64,000 nt of DNA from Platycnemis pennipes (GCA_933228895.1 OW121847.1:82439656-82503655); one strand, 5' to 3'; positions 50,401 to 63,490 are shown, numbered from the stretch's first letter. Numbers and translations are program-made. Notes: generated from the letters alone by a model not told the origin.

Positions 50401-52109
50401 AAAGATACTGAATAAAAAGGAATAATAAAGGATTTATACTTTAAAAGTTATGCAATTTTATAGAGTTCATTTTTCACAAGTTTTCATCTTCTTCTCACCA
50501 ACTTTAACTGTATATCAACTCTTAAATCTCCTTTGCCCATGTCAATCGCTGTTTTCTTCCTTCACATGTGACCGCCGACTTAGAATCCATGAGAAGCTAC
50601 ATCAGGTCTTGGCTTACGGCACTCGGCCTCAGAGGACAATAGACGAATCTCATCCTGTCTTCGGTTTCCAATGCTACTTCTCTCTCAGCCCCTATACTAC
50701 TTCCCTCGCACACCCTTTAAGCATGTTCTCCAAAACCTTATTGGTTCACGGTAGAACCCGATGGCTTTCAGCTTGGTTTCCTTCGAGGAGAATTTGCCTT
50801 GTTTTGCCTTAGCACAGCAGAGAATTCGTTGCTCAGATAGATACTTCTTCATCCTCTTCACCAAATATTTCGACCAAATAAGGTCAAACTCCTGCTGCAT
50901 CTGTTAACTGCTCCAAGGTTTAGGCAAGAAGATAAAAATTAAAATTTTTCCCTCATTTTTTGGGGGTCATTGAACTTATACTAATTAGGTGTGTAGGGAA
51001 CTGCTTCATAGCCTACACTCCTGGTCAAAGTTAACTTCCTGTTCTTCAACATGAAGAAATTCTTTCTTTAATATTCACCTCTTAACCAGTCACCTTCTAA
51101 GAAATAATTGCAAAGGAAAAGGTGGCTGTTTTATGTTTTTTTCACCAGATATTTACTTGATCTATGGATTTTTTAGCAATGGCAGGCGTTTCATCGAATA
51201 ATTTCAGTGACGTTCAATCTCCTGAAGTAATTTTTTTTCCGGAGAGAATTTTGCACCTTTTAAAGGAAGCTTATAGTCTCCCTTTGAAAAAGTGAACTCG
51301 TAAAATACTTTATTTTTTCGACGGTGCGGTAACTCAATTCAAGATCTTCTACAGAAGTGAAATTGGATATTCAAGTGAGTATTTTCACGTCCCCTCCACA
51401 GAAAAATCACTATCTCATATCTCTTTCTTGGTCTCATATGTATATTTACCGAATAAAAAACCAACGAAGATATGATATCTCAACGTATAGAGCATAAAAC
51501 TGGTGTACAGTCGTTACAAGATTATGTTCCAATGAGGACTCTTTGAACGCGTCCATTGCTGTTTAATTTTTATGTTTCCTCTCGGATAGCCAGCCATGCA
51601 GCGTAAGGTAAGAAACTGGCCAGTCTATATATTTTTGTGTGGCAATACTATGATGCCTAAATTATTGCTATGCAACAATCTATTGGGTTCCTAAAGCCGT
51701 GATTTTAACCCCCTCCATCCCACCAGCTTAAGGGTTGAGAACGTTTGTTGGTGGTAACTGACCAAGGCATCGACTCCGCACCTTCTACCCTTCTCCTCAA
51801 GGACTACTTTCGTATTAGTAGTATAGGGTATATCAACGGCAGGGTTACTTTAATTACTACCGGAAACCAACTGAAAAATTCCGCAATAATCTCTGCCTTA
51901 TTTATTGTTTTAATAATTATATATTAATCTGCATGTTGCGTGTTTAATTTCATGTACTAGTATCCTTTAGAATCCTTTAGGTCATATCCTTTAACAAAAA
52001 AACGTTTAGCACTTTGTCAATTTTTATTCAAAATTCGATTAATTATCTGCCGTAGAAAAGGTTTGAGGTGTTTCAAGGACTTTAGGTCATGTTAAACCGT
52101 GAAATCTAT
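44401..52109. other. No gene recognised over about 7.7 kb
   Basis: Mostly AT-rich. Open frames at 45482-45931 (149 codons), 47247-47468 (minus), 47803-48051 and 50450-50812 were read and no domain was recognised. A short local duplication (GCATTTATGGATG-type words) lies near 46813-46847. No RNA gene, terminal repeat or splice-consistent exon chain was seen. Confidence 0.5.
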
Positions 52110-52205
52110 CATCTATAACAAACGCAATATTCATTTCCAGGGTGGGATTTTAACCTGCGACCATTGGACTGCCAGGGCAGTGCGTTACTGACCTTGCTTC
52201 TATGT
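52110..52205 (-). mobile_element. tRNA-derived SINE relic (family C)
   Basis: The minus strand reads GGTCAGTAACGCACTGCCC, then GGCAGTCCAATGGTCGCAG and GGTTAAAATCCCACCCTGG. This has the tRNA D-arm, anticodon-arm and T-arm layout; the B box GGTTAAAATCCC is two bases from the consensus. TGGAAATGAATATTG follows as a possible body. It differs from families A and B. Confidence 0.5.
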
Positions 52206-52439
52206 GGCTTCCCGCTCTTATACTTTTAACGTAGTGAAAGATATCTTGTGCATCCAAGAAGAATATATTTAGCAGTCAATCGTGTGCCACACTGGTCATA
52301 TTTAGGAGATACTTCCTCATCCGTATCCCTTCTCATCCACCCATATTCCAAGTCATCTCCTTTCACCCACGAATAGACGTCACCCACCGTCTCTACAATG
52401 ATTTCCACAGCCTGTCAAACCCAGCACCTTTTGTGGGGA
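52206..52439. other. Spacer, nothing recognised
   Basis: Short open frame on the minus strand (52226-52408) with no domain. Confidence 0.4.
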
Positions 52440-53160
52440 AATCGGGAAAATATTACATTCTTCCATTCGTCGTTTGGGGTGGAGCGCTACGGCATTTCCT
52501 CGGCCATTCATTCCCTTCCGCTCGTCCGTATCTCATGAAGGGATGCCGTCCGTGAAGGCAAAACGTACACAGAGTCTCGCTGCTAAAGAGAAGAAAGCTG
52601 ACAGAGTTTGGTAGAGGATAAGAAGGTAGGAAAGTGAGGATACGACCAGGATATTTCGAGGACGTTAAAAGGCAAGGGTCGACAGGAACGAGTGGGAAGA
52701 AGATGTAATATTGGCCCGCTGAGCATGGATGAGTAGCGGGGCGGATCGGACATAAGAGGAAAAATGGGGAATATGCATTGAGGCCCGAGCAGAATAAGCC
52801 ATCGAGTAGACGGAGAAATGGGCCTCTTTGCCGGAGGAATGAGGTAGATGGGAAATCTCCAAAAAAAACTAGCCGCTGTCGTATCTGTCGAATGAATGGA
52901 GAATATGAAAAAAATCGAGGGTTTTCAGGTAGTGCGATGGTCCCACGAGTAATTTTTGTGGGTGGATCGAAGTTCAGAAGAGGAACCTCATTCAAGAAAA
53001 GCTCGTTGTCGTCGAACCTCATCGGTGAGGAATGTTTGGCGTCACAGCCTCGATAAATCTCGCTTTCCGTACTCAAAGATTGGGAGATTAAATTTCTTCG
53101 GAACATTCCTGAGCTGCACGAATGGCTCGATGTGAGCGGGGAACCGTCCATACATGGATG
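52440..53160. other. GC-rich island containing the longest open frame of the window
   Basis: The minus-strand frame 53151-52453 is open for 232 codons, the longest in the window, and starts with ATG. Its translation is rich in Ser, Pro, Phe, Leu and Arg, without a recognisable domain, signal peptide or repeat. A plus-strand frame (52778-53056) and another minus-strand frame (52665-52862) overlap it. The local G+C is raised and CpG is common, so low stop density could explain it. It is either a chance frame in an island or an unrecognised exon. Confidence 0.3.
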
Positions 53161-56100
53161 ATATTCTTTTTCCGAACTCCTTGGACATCTAACCGGTTAA
53201 TCCAGAGTACCCTTTTAACTCCTATGTAACTCTTTAAAAATGACCACTATTGGCGAATAACTCGCATGCCTCTGAGAATTTCGGGCTGCTCATTTCCCTT
53301 TCAGGCCCTATGTAACCACTATCCTTGGTGAAAATATTTAGGGCCACTTTATTTATTACAGCGGTGGTATACAAAAATCACCATCACTTCATCCATTAAC
53401 TATCATGATTGACATTTGCTCCCAAAACGTCGTGAATGGCGAATGTAGTATCGGAACAATAAAATTTTTAACTGTATAAGTTCGTAAAAATTTTGAGTTC
53501 ATAAATTACGATGGTGTTACAAGAATGACACTCCGATGAAAAATAATGAGCACCATGGCCGAGAAAAAAAAATCCGAACGATACTGAACCTAACTTCATA
53601 ATTTCATTAAAATATCATCTCCAAAACGGATCCTAGGTCGTCATTGAGTTTTGGTAGAAATATGATATGGTTTGTAGCTAGTAAAACTTACTTTACGAGC
53701 ATAGTAAATTTAAGCTACCTAAAAAATAAAACACATAGTAAAATATATCTTAGAAATACATCATAAAATGTAATCTACAGAAACTTGCAGCGGCTGATGC
53801 CGACGCCAGGTTCCTCTCCACTTACAAAACCAATATTTACCTCTGTCCAATAACTCACCTATCAATATGGGCGAGCCTTAGCTATCAGTCTATGACTTAG
53901 CAGCTACTCAAACCATGACTTTTACAATTGATGAGCATTTACAGATAAGCAAACCCATAAAAACTGCTACCAACAATGTACTTCATGTACTTCAGACTAC
54001 TCCAACAATATTTCCCCTACCTTTACACGCAGGCGCCACTTTTCCGATGATGAATTCAAAAAGGGAGAGAGGGATATGGAAATCATAAAAAAACTCCCAC
54101 AGGAAAATTGGGAAGATGAATTTTCAAGAAATAAATCCGTGTGTGAAAGTGTTTTGCTCTTCGAGCACTGCAGATTCGACTCTAATTTGGTCCCTTGCCC
54201 CACCGTTTTCTTTTTCCCACCCCCAATCCAATATAATTCAAAGTTCAGCGACACCCGGCATCTTTTTGGATGAGAGATAAAGACCTTGAGAGGATTATGA
54301 AAGTGCCATCTCAAATTAGGGAGGAATCCCCCCGAAAACGAATTTATGGCCTAGGACGGCTCTTGAATTTCTCACTCAAGGCTTAACCAAGTTATTAAAA
54401 ACGTCTCCGCTCGCGTGAATTAAGACGGGGAATTAAAAAGTATTGATCTCCCTTTCATTAGCGCGCTCCTCCATGCCATTCGCACGATGACTACGCACAA
54501 GTTCATGTCGCTTGCATCACGTTATGGGGTTCATTACGGCTTCCACGAACTGCTATATGCCCAGAGTAGGAATGGAAGGAGGGAATGCCTCAGCGTGGCT
54601 TTCGAGAATCGTTCGTGCCCATTAAGGACTTCACCATTGAGATTACCAAGACCATAAACTGGATAAGGGCAATGAAACGTGGGGCATCCCCGTTTCAGGA
54701 AGTTATCTCAGGAGACTAATTTTAAAAATTTCAATTTCTTCACAAAATAAAGTGATGGAAAAACCTCCTCGGATTCCATCAATTAAGTGGATATCAAAAA
54801 CTGCTGGGTGTAATCACAGTGTGAGAACTAGACAGTGCCATCTAGCCGTGTAAGTCTTTAAGCATAAATTTTTCTGGACATACAATTTAAGTCCATTCAT
54901 CCAACATTTCGGGTTTCTAGTGACTGGAATCACAATGGAACAACAGCGTTGAAAAAGGCATTCATTCGCGAACTTTTGTTTATAAAAGGATGTTTACTGG
55001 TGAGTTATCTGCTCATTTCCCAGTTCTATTAGGCATTAGGCAATAAATAAATCTATCGCCTAGTCAAAAATTTGATTCCAGACATTTATTAATATGCTAG
55101 GCTTAAATTAGTATGTGGAGATGTCAAAAATTAACCTCAATTTCATCATAAGAATTTTAAATAACATTGTTATCTATTTTGGTACATAACTATTTTGTGT
55201 TCAAATCATAATCTTAGAATTCTATTCTTAGAATTTTTCTTTAATCTTCCTTTTATTATTCTTAGAATACTAATCTAAGATCGTGACAAACATAAACAAA
55301 AACTTGTCGTGTCAGTTTGCTAGTCGTCACTCGCACTGTGATGTCATCCGAAAAAAGACTAACATAGCGGTGTACCCAGTGAATTGAGCGCTGTAAAATT
55401 TTTAAAATAATGCCGTTAAAAAACCAATGGATCATCCTGCGGGACCAAACATGTAACCAAATAACCAGCATATGACCAATTTACGTATAAATGTTGACTG
55501 TACTTTACTCTCCAGCCAGATGGCTAGCCTCTTTTCTTTTGACTTGCAGAACGTGCATCGCAGAAAAGATATATCAAAGGAAATGAGGAAGACAGATCAA
55601 AAATACTTGGCGCCACCAGTGACCTCACATTAGCAAAGAATCACATTCCTTCACGCAGCAAGAGCTCTCTTGAGAAGAGGGTTTCAATGTCGCTTGCTTT
55701 GGAAAATGAAAGAGACTATAATAAGAGAAAAGAGAGACCAGCTGTTTGAACGACTTGTGAAAGACATTTCACATTTTAGGCTCTCCTACTTTTTATAATC
55801 TTTTATACTCTCATGAATATCTTCTTCGACTTGGGACGTAAAGCACATTCCATTTAATTCCAATTCTAAGATAGGATGTATTTCACAATCATGTATAAAA
55901 GCAGGTCAACAATTACATGCTATACAGGTATGTTACCTACTTCATCCATCTTTGTCCGAAATTAAACTTTTGGTATGTACATACCAAGTAGATATATCCA
56001 CTTATAGATTGAGTCTTGTTCCGTTTAAAAGATATACTTCGCGTTGAAATACGAATGATATCTCATTTCAGTAAAATGAGAGAGGGATATTCCTCTTCCT

Positions 56101-56924
56101 AGTGTGTGTTTTCAAGATTTTGCAGTTTATGACTGTTTGTGATTTTTCAGGCGGATCTGTTACCCATAAATGCATCAGCTAGGTTTCGCAAAACTCATTA
56201 ATTCCTGAAAGTGAACAGGGACATACGAATGAGGAAGACCCACCCAATTTGAATTTGAAGTGAAACAATATCTTTAATGTTGAAGAAAATGAAATAATTT
56301 AGTAAGGCGTTCACACATAATCAAGCAACCAAAGAAAATATGCCATCATAAATGATACATCTAATAATTTTAATACCTATAATGTGTACCAAATGGTTCG
56401 TACATATATTAAAAAGGAAACTAGTTCCAAAGCATCCTTTACCAAACTAATATCGGTTTGTAATCTTTCACTGTGGCTTTGACAAACCTAAAAATTAGGG
56501 TAAAGTTACAGCTTATGTAGTAGACTGGATGAACGAAGAAATAAAAAGATTTACTGATTAACTTTGGCCAATACTTATTTCCATTGGCTTAATTGCACAT
56601 TCATCCTCACCCATTCATTCCATAGATATAACTGAATTAATTCCAGACCCCCACGCCTCCAAAAAGCCTCCAGGAGATCAGGCAGATGAGGATTTAAATC
56701 TCAACAGTAGCAGAGGCCATTCAGTGGGATACCTGAATCTCTGTATCCCCTTCCCATAATAAGAAAGCCCTCATCTCCAGCTCCGAGGACCATCATAGGA
56801 TCAATATCGCCCCCGATAGGCTATCAATATCGTCCCCAAGGAGTTCGGCCATGCAACCTTTTTTCATCTGAGCACAAAGCGACTTGAACGTTGTAAGCTA
56901 ATTAGAGAGAGTGCAACACGAAAA
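53161..56924. other. No gene recognised
   Basis: AT-rich sequence. Near 55205-55275 the word ATTCTTAGAAT recurs three times at irregular spacing. Near 56799-56838 ATCAATATCG occurs twice, followed by CCCCC and TCCCC. No coding or RNA gene was supported. Confidence 0.5.
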
Positions 56925-57070
56925 CAACCGCGGTAGCAACGACGAAAGCTTGGCCACCGAAAGGTTGCGGGTTTTAAGTCTACCTCTGGCAAGAATGTTA
57001 TGTTTGTTTTAGGTATAATCGATTAAACCAACCAAGTAGTATAACCTTGAATAAATAAATTAAAAGAGTG
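56925..57070 (+). mobile_element. tRNA-derived SINE relic (family D)
   Basis: CGCGGTAGCAACGACGAAAG is followed by CTTGGCCACCGAAAGGTTGC and GGGTTTTAAGTCTACCTCTG. This is a clear tRNA-like head: A-box region GGTAGC...GCTTGG, an anticodon-arm-like CTTGGCCACCGAAAG, and a B box changed from GGTTCGAATC to GGTTTTAAGTC. A short body runs to an A/T-rich end (AATAAATAAATTAAAA, about 57050-57065), consistent with a SINE tail. Confidence 0.6.
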
Positions 57071-57119
57071 AATATAAGCTAGTCAGAATAAGTCATCACC
57101 GCAAAAACCACGCAAAGGA

Positions 57120-58130
57120 AGCCAGATGAACCTTGCCTGGGAATTATCCGGGGACGAACCGACTCAAAACACCACCGCGAAACATAGAGACGAGTTTAAA
57201 TCAGCGCATCAAATGATGGGGGCACCGTCACGACTTGAACATCCCCGCCACAACTCTCAGACCATCCCGAAACACAAGACCCACGCCAGCGCACGCGGAA
57301 TAGCAGCCTTCATTACTTTTAATGGCAGTCAAAATGAGTTGAGATCCCGGGAGCAGACTACGATGTTGCCGCAAAGCCTCGTCCTTGAGAGAGGATTCCG
57401 CGGAAGGAGGTCTTATGACAATTAATTCCACCGCCGCCGCTCCGCAGCAAACTCCACAAAACTTAAAAAGTTAAGCTCTTATACAAGGGGAAATCCCTTT
57501 TCGTATCCCTCCCTACTTTCACCCTTAATCCTACGTTTATATACAGACGTCTCATGATTTCCTTCACTCCTCCCTTACCCATTTCTCAGACACGCACGCG
57601 GGAAAATGCGCACTTCACAACACTAATTTCTTCCCCTAACCATTTACTCTCTTATCAAGCAGAGCCCATCCTTCTGTCTCTCCACCCTCCCCCGTCTTTC
57701 ATCCAACCTCCCAGTCACTGGCCGAAATACTGGAGGCGAGTTGGAAGCTAACGAATTCAATTTAGGCTGAGCATGAGGTTTATGAGGACAGATTTTGCGG
57801 AGTAGGGTAGGTCTGACGGAAGGACGAGGGCAAGGAGAAGAAGGTGGGGAGGAGGAGGCTGATAAAGAGGCCGTGTTGAAGGGAAACGGAGAGGGCTAAA
57901 AAACATAACTTGTCGGGGAGGACCGGTTAGTTGGAAATGGGTGGGAGTGCGAGATGGATAGAAATTTGGCGAGATCAAAACGTCCGAGAGAGAAGGAGAA
58001 GAGGGTTTTTGCTAGGGAAAAATAAAAATGACGACAAGAGGGGCGAGCGATTTTGGAGAGGAAATTAAAGGAACCGGGAGACGCGACGCGAGGTTTGGAG
58101 TGGGAAGCGATGCTATATGAGTCTCAATAG
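57120..58130. other. GC-rich island, pyrimidine-rich then purine-rich
   Basis: 57126-57425 is open for 99 codons (plus) with an overlapping minus frame (57228-57431), neither with a domain. 57550-57720 is C/T-rich and 57770-58130 is A/G-rich on the plus strand, so the two halves have opposite strand bias. No repeat family was recognised. Confidence 0.4.
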
Positions 58131-58619
58131 AGGAATGGATGATGATAAGAAGACTGATTTGGATAAATTGGATTTTGAGGAAGAGGGAAGATAGTGGAAG
58201 AATCGGGGATTAAACAGGTTGGAATTATTTTGAGGATTGGAGTTCCACCCTTGAATCATTCGTATATATATATCAACGCTCTTTAAAAATTAGGAGATTA
58301 CGATCTTCCACGAAGTCTCTTGTTTGAGTTCTTCAACATCTAATATCCACATTTAAGAGGGAAGACATATTTAACCCGCTCATAATGACGCCACCATTCA
58401 TAGCTTAACGTTTCCGAAAAAAAGACTTGAGGCAATGGAAGAGATTATTCGCCGATTATGCATGTAAGGTAACCAATCCTCTTCTCTGATAACAATGCTG
58501 AGATTTCCTCTCACGCCCTTAATCAGCTTAAGGGGAAACGAGATAATTTTTTAAAATTCTCTACATAATTGAATAACTTCCATTCCTCCTTGTCATTGAG
58601 TATATTCAGTGTAGATTAC
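58131..58619. other. No gene recognised
   Basis: A short TA run lies at about 58262-58273. Otherwise anonymous sequence. Confidence 0.45.
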
Positions 58620-58800
58620 GGATATTTCAAGCCTGCCGCGTGAACGACGGTGAAATTCAAATTAATTTCCATGAGAAAAAATTCACATGGACCGGGAACG
58701 GAACCACGGACCTTTGGCTTCCGGGCCACTACGCAGACCACTACGCTACCCAGGATCCTTAATTCCCAGGGCATTTTTACATAGTAATCAGGGTAGATTA
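58620..58800 (-). mobile_element. tRNA-derived SINE (family E)
   Basis: The minus strand reads GGGTAGCGTAGTGGTCTGCG (A box TAGCGTAGTGG) and later GGTCCGTGGTTCCGTTCCCG (B box GGTTCCGTTCCC). A body follows with CTCATGGAAATTAATTTG and AATTTCACCGTCGTTCACG. The anticodon-arm-like segment GCCCGGAAGCCAAAGG sits between the boxes. The minus-strand open frame of 69 codons at 58616-58825 is only a reading of this element. Ends are estimated. Confidence 0.6.
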
Positions 58801-61800
58801 TTTCGAGCTGCATTTTCGCCTCCATACTAACTCCGAAGGAGAATAGAGTGTCATTGTAACGTCAGAATGAAGTACTCATGCTGCACTCACTCAAATCAAT
58901 GTTTTATCATTAAAACTATTATGAGACAGAATTCCTCAAAAGTAATAACACAAACTTTACTTAATACGGTTAAAATTTGATTTAGCCGCTTTCGTGGACA
59001 AATATCATTAACACCAGTTATAAGAATGAGCAAGTAATACGACAAACGGAAAATATTAATGTTGAATTAAAAGATCCATCCTAGCGATGCGAATTTCCTA
59101 CCAAACACGGTTCCTCTTAACCGCATTTTATGTTGCCTCGATTCGCTTTTCATTATTCCTATGCCCTTGACTGGACCCATGCAGTTTTTACAATTGTTTT
59201 TGTAAAACGAAACTGGTTTATCGTGTACCTCATGTCCAAAAACCTACAGATTAAAATTTTGTTATTTCTGTTCCTCATTTTTTACATTCAAACCCAAAAG
59301 ATAAAATTTAGATTTTGGTTTGGACCCCCATCCTGGAATCAAAGGGCCAAATTTATAAAATATTGTTTACACTCAACAAAACATACGATCTTTTTTTTAC
59401 CTATGAACCATTTTCATGAACGTGGCACTAGCGGAAAAGTCTACAATTGGAGGTGAAAAATGACCTACGATCAATTGCAAAATTTGTAGAGAATATATCC
59501 TTATTCTCATAGACACCATGGAACCACTATCCTTTTACACATGAAAATGACATAGTATGGTAACGATTACTTCAACTCTTTCATTCTTAAATCAAGCTGT
59601 AACGGAGGCATAAAGATACCTTTGGCGTCCCCAAGAACAAGCCGGCTCGAAGTCTAGGATGAGGATGGACGAGCACAGACGACGGACTTATGGGACACAG
59701 AGGCTGACGAACAAACTACGTAATCTTGAGCGAAGACGACGGTACATTTTCTAATTTTAGCCGACCTTTGGCGAGGATAACGAGGAGAAACGAGCAAGAA
59801 AACAGGAGCTCCAGCAAAACAAAAGCGAGTCCGAAAGACCGGGAAAAAATATGACGTAGAGGGGATGAAAATGTCCGATTCATGCGCCCTCTGAAATATC
59901 TCCTTTGTTACATTCGTCGATCTCAGCCTCGCTCAACTCCCCTCAATCCCACAGGATTTCGAGGAAAGGGGGGAGAAATAAATATACGGAGAAGGAGTAC
60001 AGCTGTGAATAAGCACTTATGGAAATAAGGGTAGGATAAGGAGGAGATACATGGAAAGGGAAAATGTAAGGGGCGTGGATGCTGTGGAATGACGGTAATA
60101 TATCCGCATGCATGTTGATCTTGACTTTCCCCTATTTAAGCGTAGGCGCAGCTCAAAACAAAGACGTATGACTGTTATACAAAACGGTTTAAATACTTTC
60201 ACAAACTATTGGCTCCGATATTTTTTCAAGGCAAAAAATTCTGCTCTATTCTCTATTCATAACAAAATGCTTTTCTTCGCGAAACAGGCATCGCCAATTT
60301 CCCCAATAGCCTTGCAATTCTCCCATTTAGTACGGGTCTTATACCTATTTGCTTAAACTCTAATTATGATTCCAAAGGCGTAAAAATTACACACCCATGA
60401 ACCTATCTATGAACTATCATAACGAAAGCGTTAGCTCATTTTCCACACCCTCTTCCTGGAATCCCTTAGCTGTCTTTCTCTATCTCCGATTTACCCCAGT
60501 CAAACCGTTCCCCCCAACGTAAGCAAGAGCATTAACGAACTCCCATTCCACGTCGCCAGAGATCTGGAATAAAAAGGCGAAAATTCATGACGAAAAACAA
60601 CCTCGGATTTGATTTATGGAACTCTTGATCCTCAGGGAGATCACCAGGTCGGTCCCTTCGGCGCGAAGATGAAAAGAGGCGAAATGAAATGACGACCTTC
60701 ACAACCCCGGCTTCCTCTCCTCCTGGGTAAATATTTAACGGAGAAATATGAATCCGATTTTTCTGCATTCCACGCCAGCGTTCGTAGATCATAAAAATTA
60801 AAACAGGTTGCTTCGACTCGCGTCTTCCCGTAACTGATGAATGCAATATTATGAGGAAGTATTTTTCCTAATGGAAGAATAATTTAATTTTTCTAAAACC
60901 AACTCTCTAACTAAAATTTTGTTCCAACAATGAACAAAATAAATAACGAGTAATTGATCACCATAAAGTAATTTCGTCCCATTAATAACTGAAAGATGTT
61001 TTTCACCTAATGGATTATTTCCATTCCCTTGAATAAAATTGATTTTTCTAGTGTTCATTTAAATTCAGGCATATGCACAGTTATTAGTATATGTACCCTT
61101 CGACTGTTTGCTAACATAATAAGTGCACTGCAACAAAAATTACTGAAGAACATACACCACAGTTTTAACGTAGGAAATTGAATACGTTTTGTAAAATATG
61201 TACCTAATTACGGAACAAATGATATCCTGACGTGCTGGGGAGGAGATATTCTTTAAAAATTGAGCGGTCACATTTGGCTAAAAATGAAATCATTCTTGTC
61301 ATTTTGCTTAACAGAAAACATGAAATTATTTCTCACTATCCTAAAGAATTAAAATTTTACCGTTAAGATACATATTCAATTATGTGTCATATAAAGTTTA
61401 CCATTCAAAAATTGAACCAATGCTACTGATTATTTGCGCATGTTGCGAAAACCTTTTTGGCAATAGCTACTCAAAAATTTAAGAAATTACACATATAGTA
61501 TTACATTCTAATAAAAGCCTTTGGCTCTCTACGAGATGAATTGACTGAAGTATCACCAAGTGATAAATATTTGATGGAAGAATAACGAGATACCTATGTT
61601 ACTGAATGAATTACTCTTGAGAACACCGGAGTATTATTTATTTATCTATGCAGCAACATAATTCGTCCACAATTCAAACCCAATATTTCCGTAGACCTAA
61701 ATATATGAATTTTTTTAAAATCTCACTTTTTCAATTATCTGTAGATACCCTCCAAGACAGTAAGTTTTATATATTCGAATCGTACATATAATATGTGTGG

Positions 61801-62439
61801 CTACATTGCCACGTTTTAATTCCTAAGACATTATTTTTCATTCATAGAACGATTATAGTAGAAATCTTAAAAAAGTACCATTCTTTACACGAAGAGTATA
61901 ATAATTGATTCATGATTTTAAAACGGAATATCTCGATATTTTTTAATTTTCAGGAGACTCTAAGAGCTTAATTTTTGTCAAAACATTTTACGTAAGGCCG
62001 CAGTTTTTCCCTGAAACTCCGTAGTATTGAACTGTGCTATATCATTACTTACAGAAATGGCACACTAATAAAACTATGCAAAAAAAAGGAAAAACTTCCA
62101 TTTTTATTCTCAGACCTTTTCAAAATTCATGATTTATTCATACAGTTTCTTAAGAATCTATGTTTGTAAGAATCGAGGTCATATCACGGCTTGCAAACGT
62201 CATTCAGTTAAACTTGATCTGAATTGATCATTTCATTACCAATTTTCGCAGAATTGAATGAGAATGAAATATTTCTATGGCAATTATAGTTTTAATATTC
62301 ACAACAATATTTCACTTATCTTATGTTATGCAACTTACATTTCATATGAGACATTTTGGAATTCATATTCCACAGGTGCATTATATCATAGAGCTAATGA
62401 ACTTTTTTGTGGCAAATAACACGTTTTCTCCCGTCCAGG
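58801..62439. other. No gene recognised
   Basis: A GC-richer patch at about 59600-60000 with CpG precedes AT-rich sequence. Open frames at 59130-59456, 60017-60202, 60108-60356 and 60532-60846 have no recognisable domains. Confidence 0.5.
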
Positions 62440-62948
62440 CAAATCAGGGAGTCATCCGGGTAACTAATAGGAAGGATATGAGTGAGTACTATCCGCGAAT
62501 ACTCGAATACTACAATGTATTCGATGTTCGAGACTCCTAATAATTATGCTGAAAGAATTCGATACTCAATGTCTCGAATAAGTATGCTAATTACTTGTTA
62601 TTGTCGTGTTCATGAACGACATCATATTTATTCAAAACTGGACAGAACATGATGCATTAATACTTTATGCTCACTTGTTTACTGTATATAAAAGTTAATG
62701 TATTCAAGTACATACTTTGTAGAAAAATATTTTATTATATAGGTATTTGACATTTTAAAACCGTAATATTTTTTTTATTTAATCAACTTGTAGCTTTTCA
62801 CATCAACAGACAGCAAATTAATTAGCAGAATAACATTTAGCATGTCAAATTCAAGTCTAGTATTCGATGTTTTCGAAATTCAAGGTATTCGAGTCATGAC
62901 TTAATATTTGAAAACAAGGAATACGCTGTTCTACCCATCTCTACTGCA
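62440..62948. mobile_element. Possible non-autonomous hAT-type remnant
   Basis: Repeated ATTCGA/ACTCGAATAC-type words occur at both sides (62493-62530 and 62860-62895), and the right side ends in CTACCCATCTCTACTG (62931-62946). Its reverse complement, CAGTAGAGATGGGTAG, resembles the CAGAGATGGG-type inverted termini of animal hAT elements. The matching left terminus was not found, and no 8-bp duplication could be confirmed. Confidence 0.25.
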
Positions 62949-63159
62949 ACATGTCATGCACAAGCCATGTTTTACTCGTTAGGAATCTTTATGCATGGGA
63001 TTCAAGGGGCCGCCATCTTCAATTTTATTCATAGATTTTATACAGAGATATAGGGAAATATGGCGCCTGGCTTTACTATGGGTGATTATGGTAATGAGCG
63101 CGGTGATCAAGACATTAGCGAATTTCCAAACTCAACAAATGAAATGTAACCAATTTTAT
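62949..63159. other. Spacer, nothing recognised
   Basis: Short anonymous segment. Confidence 0.4.
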
Positions 63160-63225
63160 TGTTAGTCGTCGCGGTTGGGAAACGCGAGTGAGTTAATTTT
63201 AGCCGAACGTAAACAATGAGTTCGC

Positions 63226-63232
63226 TATATAA
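63226..63232 (+). promoter_or_regulatory. TATA box candidate of the probable LTR
   Basis: TATATAA followed by CGGGGAGAAGAGAGCGAC; the change from AT-rich to purine-rich sequence about 25-30 bases downstream is where transcription could start. Confidence 0.4.
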
Positions 63233-63484
63233 CGGGGAGAAGAGAGCGACACGGTGTGATCGAGGTCAACAATCTGTCCGTGGGAGCTGAATCCACGTCG
63301 GGTTGTTATCTAAAATATTCTAAGGACAAGATTGCGGAATTGCAGCCGAATAGGGACGCGGTGCAGGTCTTCAACCACCTAGGCGGAGAAATCGGGGTTG
63401 CAGACGGAGGCAGCGATCTCAACTTGAAGGATACAGCCGAGGACTCCCCAGAGCGCACTCGAGGAATTAAGTAGTCCACTCCTC

Positions 63485-63490
63485 AATAAA
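63485..63490 (+). promoter_or_regulatory. Polyadenylation signal candidate of the probable LTR
   Basis: AATAAA followed by CATTGTATGTACT, placed about 255 bases after the TATA box candidate. A GT-rich stretch (63495-63560) follows, as expected downstream of a cleavage site. Confidence 0.35.

Noticed and set aside
55205..55275. Three ATTCTTAGAAT words as a repeat array
   Set aside because: The spacing is irregular and the words are short palindromes easily formed in AT-rich DNA.
58616..58825. 69-codon minus-strand open frame
   Set aside because: It is the translation of a tRNA-derived SINE; the A and B boxes explain the sequence.
63256..63474. 72-codon open frame inside the probable LTR
   Set aside because: It begins with GTG, not ATG, has no recognisable domain, and lies between a TATA box and a polyadenylation signal in an LTR-like segment.
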